Source: Pseudomonas ekonensis
GTDB taxonomy: Bacteria > Pseudomonadota > Gammaproteobacteria > Pseudomonadales > Pseudomonadaceae
Length of the DNA: 64,000 nucleotides
Direction of reading: 5' to 3'
NCBI RefSeq assembly: GCF_019145435.1
Contig: NZ_JAHSTS010000002.1
Location: 1,426,001 to 1,490,000 of the forward strand
Below are positions 22,070 to 35,107 of this stretch, piece by piece (the first letter of the stretch is position 1; every line of letters starts with the position of its first letter). The notes below the pieces were generated by a model. It ran no database searches. It was not told the DNA's origin and saw only the letters and a list, made by a program, of their open reading frames with translations. The position numbers were made by a program, and so were the translations under genes.

Positions 22070-22340
22070 ATTTTCCGGACATGGTAATCAGCTGTTTCCC
22101 GGAGGACAACCCTCAATCGACGGGATGCCGAAACCGGTGTTCCGCTCCCCCTGCGGCGCCTCGGGTGACGCCATCGCCGGCGAGCCGGCTCCCACAGGAC
22201 TCAAGGTGCATGAAGCTCCCGGGCACACCAAACAAACCTGTGGGAGCGGGCTTGCCCGCGATGAGGCCGGCCTATCCGACACCCCGGCGCCTGCCCCACC
22301 GCCATCGCCAGCAGGCTGGCTCCCACAAACACCGGGCAAA

Positions 22341-22365
22341 AATAAACCCGGAACACGTCCGGGTT
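22341..22365 (-). terminator. Terminator of the aapJQMP operon
   Basis: On the minus strand, AACCCGGA and TCCGGGTT form a perfect 8-bp stem with a 5-base loop, followed by TATTTTTG. It lies about 20 bases after the aapP stop. Confidence 0.9.
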
Positions 22366-22386
22366 CATTTCACCGCCAGCCGTCGA

Positions 22387-23151
22387 TCAGTGCAGGATCT
22401 GGCTGAGGAACAGCTTGGTGCGGTCGTTCTGCGGGTTGTCGAAGAAGTCGTTCGGCGCGGCCTGTTCGACGATTTCGCCCTTGTCCATGAAGATCACGCG
22501 GTTGGCCACGGTGCGGGCGAAGCCCATTTCGTGGGTCACGCAGAGCATGGTCATGCCGTCTTCGGCCAGGCCGATCATGGTGTCGAGCACTTCCTTGACC
22601 ATTTCCGGGTCGAGGGCCGAGGTCGGCTCGTCGAACAGCATGATCTTGGGTTTCATGCACAGCGCGCGGGCGATCGCCACACGCTGCTGCTGGCCGCCGG
22701 ACAGCTGCCCCGGGTACTTGTTCGCCTGCTCCGGAATGCGCACGCGCTCCAGGTAGTGCATGGCGATTTCCTCGGCCTTGCGCTTGGGCATCTTGCGCAC
22801 CCACATCGGCGCCAGCGTGCAGTTCTGCAGGATGGTCAGGTGCGGGAACAGGTTGAAGTGCTGGAACACCATGCCGACTTCGCGGCGGATCGCTTCGATC
22901 TGCTTGAGGTCGTTGGTCAGTTCCGTGCCGTCGACCACGATGCGGCCCTGCTGGTGCTCCTCCAGACGGTTGAGGCAGCGGATGGTGGTGGACTTGCCCG
23001 AACCGGACGGGCCGCACAGCACGATGCGCTCGCCCTGCCGCACGTTGAGGTTGATGTCCTTGAGCACGTGGAACTGGCCGTACCACTTGTTCACGCCCTG
23101 CATCTGGATGATGCCTTCGGCGCCCGCAGGCTTCTTGATTGCTTCGCTCAT
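22387..23151 (-). CDS. aapP: Amino-acid ABC transporter, ATP-binding protein
   Basis: AapP is the ATPase of the general L-amino-acid importer AapJQMP. The 254-residue product has Walker [10 protein letters not shown], the ABC signature LSGGQQQR, Walker B KIMLFDEP and the H-loop in VTHEMGFA, and it fits the polar-amino-acid (GlnQ-like) group. It is the last gene of aapJ-aapQ-aapM-aapP, 13 bp after aapM, and is followed by a strong terminator. Confidence 0.97.
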   Translation of the reverse strand: MSEAIKKPAGAEGIIQMQGVNKWYGQFHVLKDINLNVRQGERIVLCGPSGSGKSTTIRCLNRLEEHQQGRIVVDGTELTNDLKQIEAIRREVGMVFQHFNLFPHLTILQNCTLAPMWVRKMPKRKAEEIAMHYLERVRIPEQANKYPGQLSGGQQQRVAIARALCMKPKIMLFDEPTSALDPEMVKEVLDTMIGLAEDGMTMLCVTHEMGFARTVANRVIFMDKGEIVEQAAPNDFFDNPQNDRTKLFLSQILH

Positions 23152-23164
23152 TTACACAGAACTC

Positions 23165-24262
23165 CTAACGCTTGTGGCCGGTGTCGAGCTTGCGTTCCAA
23201 ATGCATGGAATAGCGCGACATGCCAAAACAGAAAATCCAGAACACCAGGGCGGCGAACACGTAGCCTTCGGTGGCCATGCCCAGCCATTTCGGATCGGCG
23301 GCGGCCTGCTTGACGCTGTTGAGCAGGTCGAAGAGGCCGATGATGATCACAAGGCTGGTGTCCTTGAACAAAGCGATGAAGGTGTTGACGATGCCGGGGA
23401 TCACCAGCTTCAGGGCCTGCGGCAGGATCACCAGGCCCATCGCGCGCCAGTAGCCCAGGCCCATCGCGGCCGCGGCTTCGTACTGGCCCTTGGGGATCGC
23501 CTGCAGGCCGCCCCGCACCACCTCGGCCACGTAGGCCGACTGGAACAGGATCACGCCGATCAGCGCCCGCAGCAGCTTGTCGAAGTTCATGCCTTCGGGC
23601 AGGAATAGCGGCAGCATCACCGAGGACATGAACAGCACCGTGATCAGCGGCACGCCGCGCCAGAACTCGATGAAGGTCACGCAGACCACGCGGATCGCCG
23701 GCAGGTTGGAGCGCCGGCCCAGCGCCAGGAGGATCCCCAGCGGCAGCGCGCCGGCGATGCCGACGGTGGCGATCACCAGGGTCAGCATCAGGCCGCCCCA
23801 CTGGCTGGTGGCGACGGTGGTCAGGCCGAACACGCCGCCGTGCAGCAGGCACCAGGCGATGATCGGATAGACGACCAGGAAGCTCAGGCCGTAGATCGCC
23901 TTGCGCGGGAAGCGCGAGACGAACAGCGGCGCCACGCCGATGACCGCCAGCCACACGGTCAGGTCCACGCGCCAGCGCAGCTCGGCCGGGTAGTAGCCGT
24001 ACATGAACTGGCCGAAGCGCTGCTGGATGAACACCCAGCAGGCGCCTTCCTTGGTGCAGTCGGCGCGGGTGGTGCCGACCCAGTTGGCGTCCAGGATCGC
24101 CCAGTTGATCAGCGGCGGCACCACGAGGTAGATCAGGTAGAACGCGAACAGGGTCAGCAGGGTGTTGAGCCAGCTGGAGAACATGTTGGCGCGCATCCAC
24201 GCCACCACGCCGATGCTGCTGCTCGGCGGGGGCATGTCGGGTTTGAAGGTATGAGTGCTCAT
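23165..24262 (-). CDS. aapM: Amino-acid ABC transporter permease AapM
   Basis: The 365-residue inner-membrane protein pairs with AapQ to form the channel of the importer. It begins MSTHTFKPDMPPPSSSIGVV, has several N-terminal membrane segments, and a C-terminal HisM-type permease domain with the EAA loop (EAAAAMGLGYWRAMGLVILP). Both Aap permeases are longer than typical HisMQ proteins, a hallmark of this group. It is followed by aapP after 13 bp. Confidence 0.96.
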   Translation of the reverse strand: MSTHTFKPDMPPPSSSIGVVAWMRANMFSSWLNTLLTLFAFYLIYLVVPPLINWAILDANWVGTTRADCTKEGACWVFIQQRFGQFMYGYYPAELRWRVDLTVWLAVIGVAPLFVSRFPRKAIYGLSFLVVYPIIAWCLLHGGVFGLTTVATSQWGGLMLTLVIATVGIAGALPLGILLALGRRSNLPAIRVVCVTFIEFWRGVPLITVLFMSSVMLPLFLPEGMNFDKLLRALIGVILFQSAYVAEVVRGGLQAIPKGQYEAAAAMGLGYWRAMGLVILPQALKLVIPGIVNTFIALFKDTSLVIIIGLFDLLNSVKQAAADPKWLGMATEGYVFAALVFWIFCFGMSRYSMHLERKLDTGHKR

Positions 24263-24272
24263 GCGCTTTTCC

Positions 24273-25454
24273 TTACCGCTCGATCAGCGCAATGCGCTTG
24301 TTGTACCAGTTCATCAGCAGGGAAATGCTGATGCTGATCGCCAGGTACACGCTCATGGTGATGGCGATCACCTCGATGGCCTGGCCGGTCTGGTTGAGGA
24401 CGGTGCCGGCGAACAGCGAAACCATTTCCGGGTAGCCGATGCCGGCCGCCAGGGACGAGTTCTTCGCCAGGTTCAGGTATTGGCTGGTCAGCGGCGGGAT
24501 GATCACCCGCAGCGCCTGGGGAATGATCACCTTGCGCAGGGTCGGGCCGTTGCGCAGGCCCAGCGAACGGGCCGCTTCGGTCTGGCCGTGGCTGACCGAC
24601 TTGATCCCCGAGCGCACGATCTCGGCGATGAACGCCGCGGTGTACACGGTCAGGGCCAGGGTCAGCGCCAGCAGTTCAGGGATGAGCACCCAGCCGCCGA
24701 CGAAGTTGAAGCCCTTGAGCTGCGGCATCTCCCAGTGCAGCGGCGAGCCGAAGACCAGCGCGCACACGGCCGGGATCACCAGGAACAGGGCCAGGCCGAC
24801 CCAGAACTTGTGGAACGGCTCGCCGGTTTCCTCGAAGCGCTTGGTGGCCCAGCGGCTCATGAACACGATGGCGACGATGGCCACCACGATGCTGACCGCG
24901 AACGGCCAGAAGCCGTCGGCGATCTGCGCCGCCGGCATGTTCAGGCCCCGGCTGCTGATGAAGAAGGTGTCGCCGAAGTTGTGGCTGTTGCGCGGCCCCG
25001 GCATGGTCAGGAACACCGCGAAGTACCAGAACAGGATCTGCAGCAGCGGCGGGATGTTGCGGAAGGTTTCCACATACACGGTCGCCAGTTTGCTGATGAT
25101 CCAGTTCGGCGACAGCCGCGCCACACCGATGATGAAGCCCAGCAGGGTCGCCAGGATCACGCCGATGAAGGTCACCAGCAGGGTGTTGAGCAGGCCGATC
25201 ACGAACACCCGTGCGTAACTGTCCGCTTCGGTATAGGAGATCAGGTGCTGAGCGATGCCGAACCCGGCGCTGCGCTCGAGGAAGTCGAAACCGGACGTGA
25301 TGCCCCGGTGCTGAAGGTTGGTCTGGGTGTTGTCGAACAGGTACCAGCCCATCGAGACCACCGCCACGACGGTGATGATCTGAAACAGCCACGCACGCAC
25401 TCGTGGATCGCTGAGGCTGAGCCTCTGCTTTGGTGCGCCGATTGAATTTTGCAT
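24273..25454 (-). CDS. aapQ: Amino-acid ABC transporter permease AapQ
   Basis: The 393-residue inner-membrane protein has an N-terminal membrane helix, a long periplasmic segment, and a C-terminal HisM-type permease domain with the EAA loop (EAARSLGLRNGPTLRKVIIP). It works with AapM. It lies 10 bp before aapM and 66 bp after aapJ, so all four genes form one operon. Confidence 0.96.
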   Translation of the reverse strand: MQNSIGAPKQRLSLSDPRVRAWLFQIITVVAVVSMGWYLFDNTQTNLQHRGITSGFDFLERSAGFGIAQHLISYTEADSYARVFVIGLLNTLLVTFIGVILATLLGFIIGVARLSPNWIISKLATVYVETFRNIPPLLQILFWYFAVFLTMPGPRNSHNFGDTFFISSRGLNMPAAQIADGFWPFAVSIVVAIVAIVFMSRWATKRFEETGEPFHKFWVGLALFLVIPAVCALVFGSPLHWEMPQLKGFNFVGGWVLIPELLALTLALTVYTAAFIAEIVRSGIKSVSHGQTEAARSLGLRNGPTLRKVIIPQALRVIIPPLTSQYLNLAKNSSLAAGIGYPEMVSLFAGTVLNQTGQAIEVIAITMSVYLAISISISLLMNWYNKRIALIER

Positions 25455-25520
25455 GAAGTGCCCCGGAAAAAACTGGAACAGAACGTCACCCGGCGGTTGG
25501 CCCGCCGGGTGACAGAACCA

Positions 25521-26552
25521 TTAGCGCACCGGTGGTGCGTACTGAATGCCGCCGGCGTTCCACAGCGCATTCAGGCCACGGTCGATTTCCAGCGGGGTGC
25601 TCTTGCCGAGGTTTTTCTCGAAGATCTCACCGTAGTTGCCGACCTGGGAAACGATCTTGACGACCCAATCCTTAGGCAGCTTCAGGTCCTTGCCGTACTC
25701 GCCGTCGGCACCCAGCAGGCGGGCGACGTCCGGGTTCTTGGTGGACTTGGCTTCTTCCAGCACGTTTTTCGAAGTGATGCCGGCCTCTTCGGTGTTGAGC
25801 AGCGCGTAGCCGACCCAACGCACGATCGCCAGCCACTCGTCGTCGCCGTTGCGCACGACCGGGCCCAGAGGCTCCTTGGAGATGGTTTCCGGCAGCACCA
25901 CGTAGTCCTTCGGCGAAGCCAGCTTGCTGCGCTGGGCGAACAGCTGGGACTTGTCGGAGGTCAGCACGTCGCAACGGCCGGACTCCAGCGACTTGGCGCT
26001 TTCGTCGGAGGTGTCGAAGGTGATCGGGGTGTACTTCAGGCCGTTGGCGCGGAAGTAGTCGGACACGTTCAGTTCAGTGGTGGTGCCCGCCTGGATGCAG
26101 ATGGTGGCGCCGTCCAGTTCCTTGGCGCTCTTGACGCCCAGTTTGTTGTTGGCCAGGAAGCCCACGCCGTCGTAGTAGGTGATGAAGCCCGGGAATTTCA
26201 GGCCCATGCCCGCGTCACGGGAACTGGTCATGGTGGTGTTGCGCGACAGGATGTCGATTTCGCCCGACTGCAGCGCAGTGAAGCGTTCCTTGGCGTTCAA
26301 CTGGCTGAACTTGACCTTGTTCGCATCGCCGAACACGGCCGCGGCCACCGCGCGGCAGACGTCGGCGTCGATGCCGATGATCTTGCCGGTGGAGTCCGGT
26401 ACGGAGAAGCCCGGCAGGCCGTCGCTCACGCCGCACTGCACGAAGCCTTTCTTCTGCACCGCATCCAGGGTTGCACCCGCCTGAGCGAACCCGCTGACGC
26501 CGAGGACTGCCGCAGCAGTCACGACCGCCAGAGTGGTTTTCAACATCTTCAT
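25521..26552 (-). CDS. aapJ: Periplasmic general amino-acid-binding protein
   Basis: AapJ captures L-amino acids in the periplasm and delivers them to AapQM. The 343-residue product has a signal peptide (MKMLKTTLAVVTAAAVLGVS...FAQA, cleavage near residue 26) and a type II solute-binding fold with the family segment GIDADVCRAVAAAVFGD. The start is preceded by a strong GGAGG five bases from ATG, consistent with the high output of binding proteins. It is first in the operon. Confidence 0.97.
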   Translation of the reverse strand: MKMLKTTLAVVTAAAVLGVSGFAQAGATLDAVQKKGFVQCGVSDGLPGFSVPDSTGKIIGIDADVCRAVAAAVFGDANKVKFSQLNAKERFTALQSGEIDILSRNTTMTSSRDAGMGLKFPGFITYYDGVGFLANNKLGVKSAKELDGATICIQAGTTTELNVSDYFRANGLKYTPITFDTSDESAKSLESGRCDVLTSDKSQLFAQRSKLASPKDYVVLPETISKEPLGPVVRNGDDEWLAIVRWVGYALLNTEEAGITSKNVLEEAKSTKNPDVARLLGADGEYGKDLKLPKDWVVKIVSQVGNYGEIFEKNLGKSTPLEIDRGLNALWNAGGIQYAPPVR

Positions 26553-27677
<1,125 letters not shown>

Positions 27678-27792
27678 TCGATTCCGCGACTTCGGCCGCA
27701 CGCCGCGGCCCTTTGATCAGCCCACTACGCCGCGCCCGATTCTTGCATTACACTGGCCGGCGTACATTCCTTAACCAATTGATGAGACGACC

Positions 27793-29265
<1,473 letters not shown>

Positions 29266-29278
29266 GCGACCCCATGAG

Positions 29279-29316
29279 AAAGGCGCAGCCGGCGACGGAC
29301 TGCGCCTTTTTTTTTC
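29279..29316 (+). terminator. rhlB terminator
   Basis: AAGGCGCAG and CTGCGCCTT form a 9-bp stem followed by a run of T, 15 bases after the rhlB stop. Confidence 0.93.
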
Positions 29317-29325
29317 GCCCGGAGA

Positions 29326-29357
29326 TTGCCGACAAGATATAAAAGTCCATAATGGAC
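29326..29357 (+). promoter_or_regulatory. dauB promoter with overlapping palindromic operator
   Basis: TTGCCG (29326-29331) and CATAAT (29348-29353) stand 16 bases apart as -35 and -10. The palindrome GTCCATAATGGAC (29345-29357) covers the -10. The same core, within ATAAAAGTCCA, recurs over the -10 of the binding-protein gene at 33606-33623. A repressor, most likely DauR, could act here. Confidence 0.6.
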
Positions 29358-29390
29358 AAATTAGTTTAATAACAATCCCCGGAGCCCGAC

Positions 29391-30335
29391 ATGACCTGCA
29401 CGCCCCAAGTGATCGACCAAACCCAGGCCCGCGCGCTGCTGGCCCGGCTCGACGTGCCGCAGATCATGCGCAAGCTGTTCCGCGACCTCGCCGCCGGGCA
29501 GGCGGTGCAACCGGCCCAGCAACTGGTGGAGTTTCCCCAGGGCGCCGGGGATTTCATCAACTACCTGGGCGTACTGGCCGAGGACGGCGTGTACGGGGTC
29601 AAGACCTCGCCGTACATCGTCCGCGAACAAGGCCCGCTGGTGACCGCCTGGACGCTGCTGATGTCGATGCAGACCGGCCAGCCGCTGCTGCTGTGCGATG
29701 CCGGTGAGCTGACCACCGCCCGCACCGCCGCCACCACCGCCGTGGCGGTCGACGCCCTGGCCCCGGCGGACGCCCGGCGCCTGGCGATCATCGGCAGCGG
29801 CAAGGTGGCCCAGGCCCACCTGCAATACGTCCAGGCGCTGCGCGATTGGCAGCACGTCAGCCTGTACGCGCCCAGCCTCGCCGGGGAACCGGACACCGTC
29901 GCCCGCTTCAAGGCCCTCGCCCCGCGCCTGACCGTGGCCGACAGCCGCGAAGCCGCGGTCGCCGGGGCGGACGTGATCCTGCTCTGCACCTCGTCGGCGG
30001 GACCTGTGATCGACCCGGCCAGCCTGAACAAGCCGGCGCTGATCACCTCGATCAGCACCAACGCGCCCCGCGCCCACGAGGTGCCGCCGCACAGCCTCAA
30101 CGATATGCAGGTGTTCTGCGACTATCGCCAGACCACACCGGGCTCGGCGGGCGAAATGCTGATCGCCGCCGAACGGCACGGTTGGGATCGCACCCAGATC
30201 GTCGGCGACCTGGCCGACCTGCTCAGCGGCAAGGTGCAGCGTCCCGGCTACGGGCGCCACGTGTTCTTCCGCTCCATCGGCCTGGGGCTGGAGGACATCG
30301 CCGTGGCCAATGCGCTCCACCGCCTGCAACCCTGA
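29391..30335 (+). CDS. dauB: NAD(P)-dependent L-arginine dehydrogenase (ornithine cyclodeaminase family)
   Basis: In P. aeruginosa DauB reduces 2-ketoarginine with ammonia to L-arginine, completing conversion of D- to L-arginine begun by DauA. The 314-residue product belongs to the ornithine cyclodeaminase/mu-crystallin family, with the nucleotide-binding segment LAIIGSGKVAQAHLQYVQAL (about residues 127-146). Function is assigned from the gene order dauB-dauA-dauR and family match; sequence alone would also allow another imine reductase of this family. It is first in the operon, behind a palindrome-bearing promoter. Confidence 0.85.
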   Translation: MTCTPQVIDQTQARALLARLDVPQIMRKLFRDLAAGQAVQPAQQLVEFPQGAGDFINYLGVLAEDGVYGVKTSPYIVREQGPLVTAWTLLMSMQTGQPLLLCDAGELTTARTAATTAVAVDALAPADARRLAIIGSGKVAQAHLQYVQALRDWQHVSLYAPSLAGEPDTVARFKALAPRLTVADSREAAVAGADVILLCTSSAGPVIDPASLNKPALITSISTNAPRAHEVPPHSLNDMQVFCDYRQTTPGSAGEMLIAAERHGWDRTQIVGDLADLLSGKVQRPGYGRHVFFRSIGLGLEDIAVANALHRLQP

Positions 30336-30378
30336 CACCGCAGTCCCTGTGCGCATCCGGCCCCGATGCGGCGGTTGC

Positions 30379-30412
30379 GCCGCCATCGCCAGCAGGCCGG
30401 CCCCCACAGGGG
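30379..30412. repeat. Single REP element inside the dau operon
   Basis: A REP unit (CGCCATCGCCAGCAGGCCGG and flank) lies between dauB and dauA, 42 bases before the dauA start. Confidence 0.75.
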
Positions 30413-30421
30413 AACCGCTGA

Positions 30422-31582
<1,161 letters not shown>

Positions 31583-31675
31583 CCGGCCGTGCGGATGACG
31601 CGCCCGACGGATTGCGGCACACTCGCAGCGCCCCCTGCCCACGGGGGCGTTGACGTTGCCTGGAGCTCCACTGAC

Positions 31676-32317
31676 ATGACCGCCCCTGAACCCTCACTTG
31701 CACCGAACGACGCCGCGATGGACAACTACCGCGCCATCGCCGACGCCATCGCCACGCTGTTTTTCCCCCACGCCGAAGTGGTGCTGCACGACCTGCGCAC
31801 GCAGAAGGTCGACTACATCGCCAACAACCTGTCGAAACGGGACATCGGCGACGACTCGGCGCTGGAGGACATGCTCGGCGACGACACCGGCGAGCGGAAC
31901 ATCGGCCCGTACGAGAAGCTCAACTGGGACGGCCAGAAGATCCGCAGCCTGAGCACGGTGCTGCGGGACGGCCAGGGGCAGCCGCTGGCGGTGCTGTGCA
32001 TCAACCTGAACATTTCCCTGTTCGAGAACGCCAAGGCGGCGCTGGACCTGTTCCTGTCGCCGAGCAAGCTGATCCCGCAGCCGGACTCGCTGTTCCGCGA
32101 CGACTGGCAGGAGCGGATCAACACCTTCCTGCACAGCTGGCTGCGCGAACGGCAACTGAGCCTGAACGTGCTGACCCGCGACCACAAGCGCGAGCTGGTG
32201 CTGGCCCTGCACGCCGAGGGCGCGTTCAAAGGCAAGAGCGCCTCGAACTACGTGGCCAATGTGCTGAACATGGGGCGGGCGACGGTGTACAAGCACCTGA
32301 AGGAACTGAAGGGCTGA
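31676..32317 (+). CDS. dauR: DauR-type transcriptional regulator (YheO-like PAS and HTH)
   Basis: The 213-residue product has a YheO-like PAS domain (about residues 15-130, with PHAEVVLHDLRTQKVDYIAN) and a C-terminal helix-turn-helix (KSASNYVANVLNMGRATVYK). DauR represses the dauBAR operon in P. aeruginosa and is relieved by D-arginine catabolism. ATG 31676 is chosen as the first in-frame start with GGAG upstream; the upstream in-frame ATG at 31589 lies in the spacer. It is third in dauB-dauA-dauR and ends at a REP array. Confidence 0.88.
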   Translation: MTAPEPSLAPNDAAMDNYRAIADAIATLFFPHAEVVLHDLRTQKVDYIANNLSKRDIGDDSALEDMLGDDTGERNIGPYEKLNWDGQKIRSLSTVLRDGQGQPLAVLCINLNISLFENAKAALDLFLSPSKLIPQPDSLFRDDWQERINTFLHSWLRERQLSLNVLTRDHKRELVLALHAEGAFKGKSASNYVANVLNMGRATVYKHLKELKG

Positions 32318-32341
32318 AGACCTGCGCCGTTTGTTCCGGCC

Positions 32342-32745
32342 GCATCGCTGGCAAGCCAGCTCCCACAGCCCCGCGCCGCACACAAAACATGTGATCACCG
32401 CCGAACCTGTGGGAGCGGGCTTGCCCGCGAAGGCGGACGGCCTCATCCCTGGCAGGCCAGCTCCCACAGCCCCGCGCCGCACACAAAACATGTGATCACC
32501 GCCGAACCTGTGGGAGCGGGCTTGCCCGCGATGGCGGACGGTCTCATCCCTGGCAAGCCAGCTCCCACAGGTCTCGCGCCGCACATAAAACATGTGATCA
32601 CCGCCGAACCTGTGGGAGCGGGCTTGCCCGCGATGGCGGGCGGCCTCATCCCTGGCAGGCCAGCTCCCACAGCCCCGCGCCGTACACAAAACATGTGATC
32701 ACCGCCGAACCTGTGGGAGCGGGCTTGCCCGCGATGGCGGACGGT
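32342..32745. repeat. Tandem array of four REP doublets (~101 bp period)
   Basis: Four near-identical units fill the whole gap between dauR and the convergent binding-protein gene. Each has a REP in one orientation (ending at 32368, 32469, 32570 and 32672), a conserved spacer containing ACATGTGATCACCGCCGAA, and a REP in the other orientation (starting CCTGTGGG at 32406, 32507, 32609 and 32710). The period is 101-102 bp. The last unit reaches the stop codon of the binding-protein gene. Confidence 0.95.
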
Positions 32746-33521
32746 CAGTCGCCGTAGATGTCGGACTTGAAGTACTTCTCGGAAATCTTCTGGTACTCGC
32801 CGCTGGCGCGGATGCCGTCGATGGCGCTGTTCAGCTGGCTGACCAGCTCGGCGTTGCCCTTGCGCACCGCGATCCCCGCGCCCTCGCCCACGTATTTCGG
32901 ATCCTTGAGCTCCGGCCCGACGAACGCATAGCCCTTGCCGCGCGGCATCGACAGGAAGTCGGTCAGCGGGATGGTGTCGGCGAAGATCGCGTCGAGGCGC
33001 CCGGCCGCCAGGTCCATGTAGATCTCTTCGTTGTTGCCGTAGCGCTTGACGGTGATGCCCTTGGGCTCGAACACCTCGGTGGCGTAGCGGTCGGTGGTGG
33101 TCGCGCGCTGCACGCCGACGGTCTTGCCCTTGAGGCTGGCGTACTGGTCATCGACGACCGCGCCTTCCTTCATCACCAACCGCGAGGAGGTGAAGTAGTA
33201 CTTGTGGGTGAAGTCCACCGACTTCTTACGGTCTTCGTTGATGGTCATGGACGACAGCGCCATGTCGATCTTCTTCACTTTCAGCGAAGGGATCAGGCCG
33301 TCGAATTCGCCCTCGACCCACACGCACTTGACCTGCATCTGCGCGCACAGGGCATTGCCGATGTCGTAGTCGAAACCGACGATCTCGCCCTTGTCGGTCT
33401 TGGAGGCGAACGGCGGGTAGGCCGCCTCGATGCCGATGCGCAAGGTCTTCTCGGCGGCGAACGCGCTGCTGCACGCCAACAGGCTCAGCGCCAGACCGGT
33501 GATGAGGGGGAGTTTCTTCAT
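32745..33521 (-). CDS. Periplasmic amino-acid-binding protein (arginine/lysine/ornithine type)
   Basis: The 258-residue product has a signal peptide ([20 protein letters not shown], cleavage after AFA near residue 22) and a type II binding fold with [20 protein letters not shown] and [20 protein letters not shown], typical of basic-amino-acid binders. I chose ATG 33521; longer in-phase frames upstream lack a signal peptide. No permease or ATPase gene is adjacent, so it must borrow one. The same kind of gene flanks dauBAR in P. aeruginosa, and the shared promoter palindrome points to common control. Confidence 0.92.
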   Translation of the reverse strand: MKKLPLITGLALSLLACSSAFAAEKTLRIGIEAAYPPFASKTDKGEIVGFDYDIGNALCAQMQVKCVWVEGEFDGLIPSLKVKKIDMALSSMTINEDRKKSVDFTHKYYFTSSRLVMKEGAVVDDQYASLKGKTVGVQRATTTDRYATEVFEPKGITVKRYGNNEEIYMDLAAGRLDAIFADTIPLTDFLSMPRGKGYAFVGPELKDPKYVGEGAGIAVRKGNAELVSQLNSAIDGIRASGEYQKISEKYFKSDIYGD

Positions 33522-33605
33522 GTTCGTTCTCTCGCGGTTGTTGTTGGTTTGGCAAGACAGGAGAAAGAGATGAAACGGGGGGAACGCCTTTTTTGTACTT
33601 GTGAA

Positions 33606-33637
33606 TCCATACTGGACTTTTATGTACATAGCGTCAA
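33606..33637 (-). promoter_or_regulatory. Binding-protein promoter with dauB-like palindrome
   Basis: On the minus strand TTGACG (33632-33637) and CAGTAT (33609-33614) stand 17 bases apart. The segment ATAAAAGTCCA followed by GTATGGA matches the dauB site ATAAAAGTCCATAATGGA, at the same place relative to the -10. Confidence 0.55.
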
Positions 33638-33924
33638 TCGCGCAGAAGGGGTCGCATCCGGCCGGCGGTCGGGTGATGAATCAGGGTTGATCGCGGTGCT
33701 GCAGAGGGCGCCATCGCCAGCAGGCTGGCTCCCCAGAGGATTCCGGTTGTCCGCAGCATCCCTGCACACCACAAAACCTTGTGGGAGCTTGCCTGCAAGC
33801 GATGAGGCCGGCACTGCCGACATCTCTGTTGCCTGACCTACCGCCATCGCTGGCAAGCCAGCTCCCACAGGGGAACGCATTCCAGAGCCTACTTGCGATG
33901 GCGGACGAAAGAACGATGCCGGAT
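33638..33924. repeat. Gap between binding-protein promoter and moaE with three REP elements
   Basis: REP units lie near 33709-33740, 33777-33811 and 33840-33872 in alternating orientation. No gene is visible in the gap, which also contains the moaE 3' end side. Confidence 0.8.
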
Positions 33925-34377
33925 CTACTTTTTCCAGCGCTCGGCCGCCGCATGGTCGCTGGCGCGACCTTCGACCCAGCGCGGGCCTTCGGCGGTGTTT
34001 TCCTTCTTCCAGAACGGGGCGCGGGTCTTGAGGTAGTCCATGACGAAGGCGCAGGCGTCGAACGCCGCCTGGCGATGGGCGCTGGCGGCGCCGACGAACA
34101 CGATCGGCTCGCCCGGCTCCAACGCGCCGATGCGGTGCAGCACCTCCAGCTTCAGCAGCGGCCAGCGCTGCGCGGCCTCGTCGGCGATCTTGGCCAGGGC
34201 CTTTTCGGTCATGCCCGGATAGTGCTCCAGGAACATCCCGGCCACGTCGAGCCCGTCGTTGAAGTCACGCACATAGCCGACGAAGCTCACCACCGCGCCG
34301 ACACCGACGTTGGCCGCGTGCATCGCATTGACTTCGGCGCCCGGCTCGAACGGTTCGGGCTGCACACGGATGCCCAT
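33925..34377 (-). CDS. moaE: Molybdopterin synthase catalytic subunit
   Basis: MoaE converts cyclic pyranopterin monophosphate to molybdopterin using sulfur from the thiocarboxylated C-terminus of MoaD. The 150-residue product contains the family segments GAVVSFVGYVRDFNDG, LEHYPGMTEKAL and the C-terminal WKKE catalytic-lysine region. It follows moaD by 3 bp in moaC-moaD-moaE. Confidence 0.97.
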   Translation of the reverse strand: MGIRVQPEPFEPGAEVNAMHAANVGVGAVVSFVGYVRDFNDGLDVAGMFLEHYPGMTEKALAKIADEAAQRWPLLKLEVLHRIGALEPGEPIVFVGAASAHRQAAFDACAFVMDYLKTRAPFWKKENTAEGPRWVEGRASDHAAAERWKK

Positions 34378-34380
34378 GGC

Positions 34381-34623
34381 TCAGCCTCCGGTCACGGTGG
34401 GGAAGAACGCCACTTCATCGCCCTCGGCCACCGGCTCGTCGAGCTGGCAGAGGTCTTCGTTGCGTGCGCACATCAGGTTCTGTTCGCCCAGCACCTCGAA
34501 GCCGTCGCGCTGGGCCAGCAGTGCGCGCACGTCATCGACGGTGCCGAAGTTGCCCTCGACCCTGATCGAGTCCTCGCCGACCGCTTCGCGGTAGCGGGCA
34601 AAAAACTTTACGGTCAGGTTCAT
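34381..34623 (-). CDS. moaD: Molybdopterin synthase sulfur carrier subunit
   Basis: MoaD is a ubiquitin-fold sulfur carrier whose C-terminal glycine is adenylated and thiocarboxylated. The 80-residue product begins [20 protein letters not shown] and ends in the required double glycine (TVTGG). Its ATG overlaps the moaC stop (ATGA), so translation is coupled and subunit amounts are balanced. Confidence 0.97.
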   Translation of the reverse strand: MNLTVKFFARYREAVGEDSIRVEGNFGTVDDVRALLAQRDGFEVLGEQNLMCARNEDLCQLDEPVAEGDEVAFFPTVTGG

Positions 34624-35093
34624 GGCTGCTCCGCCTGGTAGTGCCCGCTCTTGCCGCCGAGCTTTTCCAGCAGGCGCACGCTTTCGATGGTCATGCCGCG
34701 GTCCACGGCCTTGCACATGTCATAGATGGTCAGGGCAGCGACGCTGGCGGCGGTCAGCGCCTCCATCTCGACGCCGGTCTGGCCCGACAGCTTGCAGCGG
34801 GCTTCGATGCGCACGGTGTCGTCACCTTCGGCACTGAGCTCGACCTTCACGCCGGTCAGCATCAGCGGGTGGCACAGCGGGATCAGATCGCTGGTCTTCT
34901 TCGCCGCCTGAATGCCGGCGATGCGCGCCACGGCGAACACGTCGCCCTTGGGATGGCCGCCGCTGACGATCATCCGCAGCGTGTCGGGCAGCATGCGCAC
35001 CAGCGCTTGGGCCGTCGCCTCGCGGAACGTCACGGCCTTGTCGGTGACGTCGACCATGTTGGCGCGGCCTTGGGAATCGAGATGGGTCAGCAC
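34620..35093 (-). CDS. moaC: Cyclic pyranopterin monophosphate synthase accessory protein
   Basis: MoaC converts the 3',8-cyclo-GTP made by MoaA into cyclic pyranopterin monophosphate. The 157-residue product has the family segments [30 protein letters not shown] and [20 protein letters not shown]. It leads moaCDE; moaA is not in the window. It lies downstream of phoH across a repeat-filled gap. Confidence 0.97.
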   Translation of the reverse strand: MLTHLDSQGRANMVDVTDKAVTFREATAQALVRMLPDTLRMIVSGGHPKGDVFAVARIAGIQAAKKTSDLIPLCHPLMLTGVKVELSAEGDDTVRIEARCKLSGQTGVEMEALTAASVAALTIYDMCKAVDRGMTIESVRLLEKLGGKSGHYQAEQP

Positions 35094-35107
35094 TAGGCCT
35101 CCTTGAG

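Larger units (their letters stand above)
22038..22386. repeat. Intergenic region with three REP elements
   Basis: This 349-bp gap between the regulator gene and the end of aapP contains REP units at 22166-22198, 22237-22266 and 22297-22328 in alternating orientation. It also holds the regulator's promoter side and the aapJQMP terminator at its right edge. Confidence 0.85.

Noticed and set aside
32226..32698. Overlapping short frames with repeated VGAGLP-type peptides in the dauR-binding-protein gap
   Set aside because: They are translations of the REP array. The apparent protein repeats come from the DNA repeat and show no start signals.
32342..32745. CRISPR array
   Set aside because: The period is regular, but the units are REP palindromes with nearly identical spacers; CRISPR spacers are unique, and no cas gene is near.
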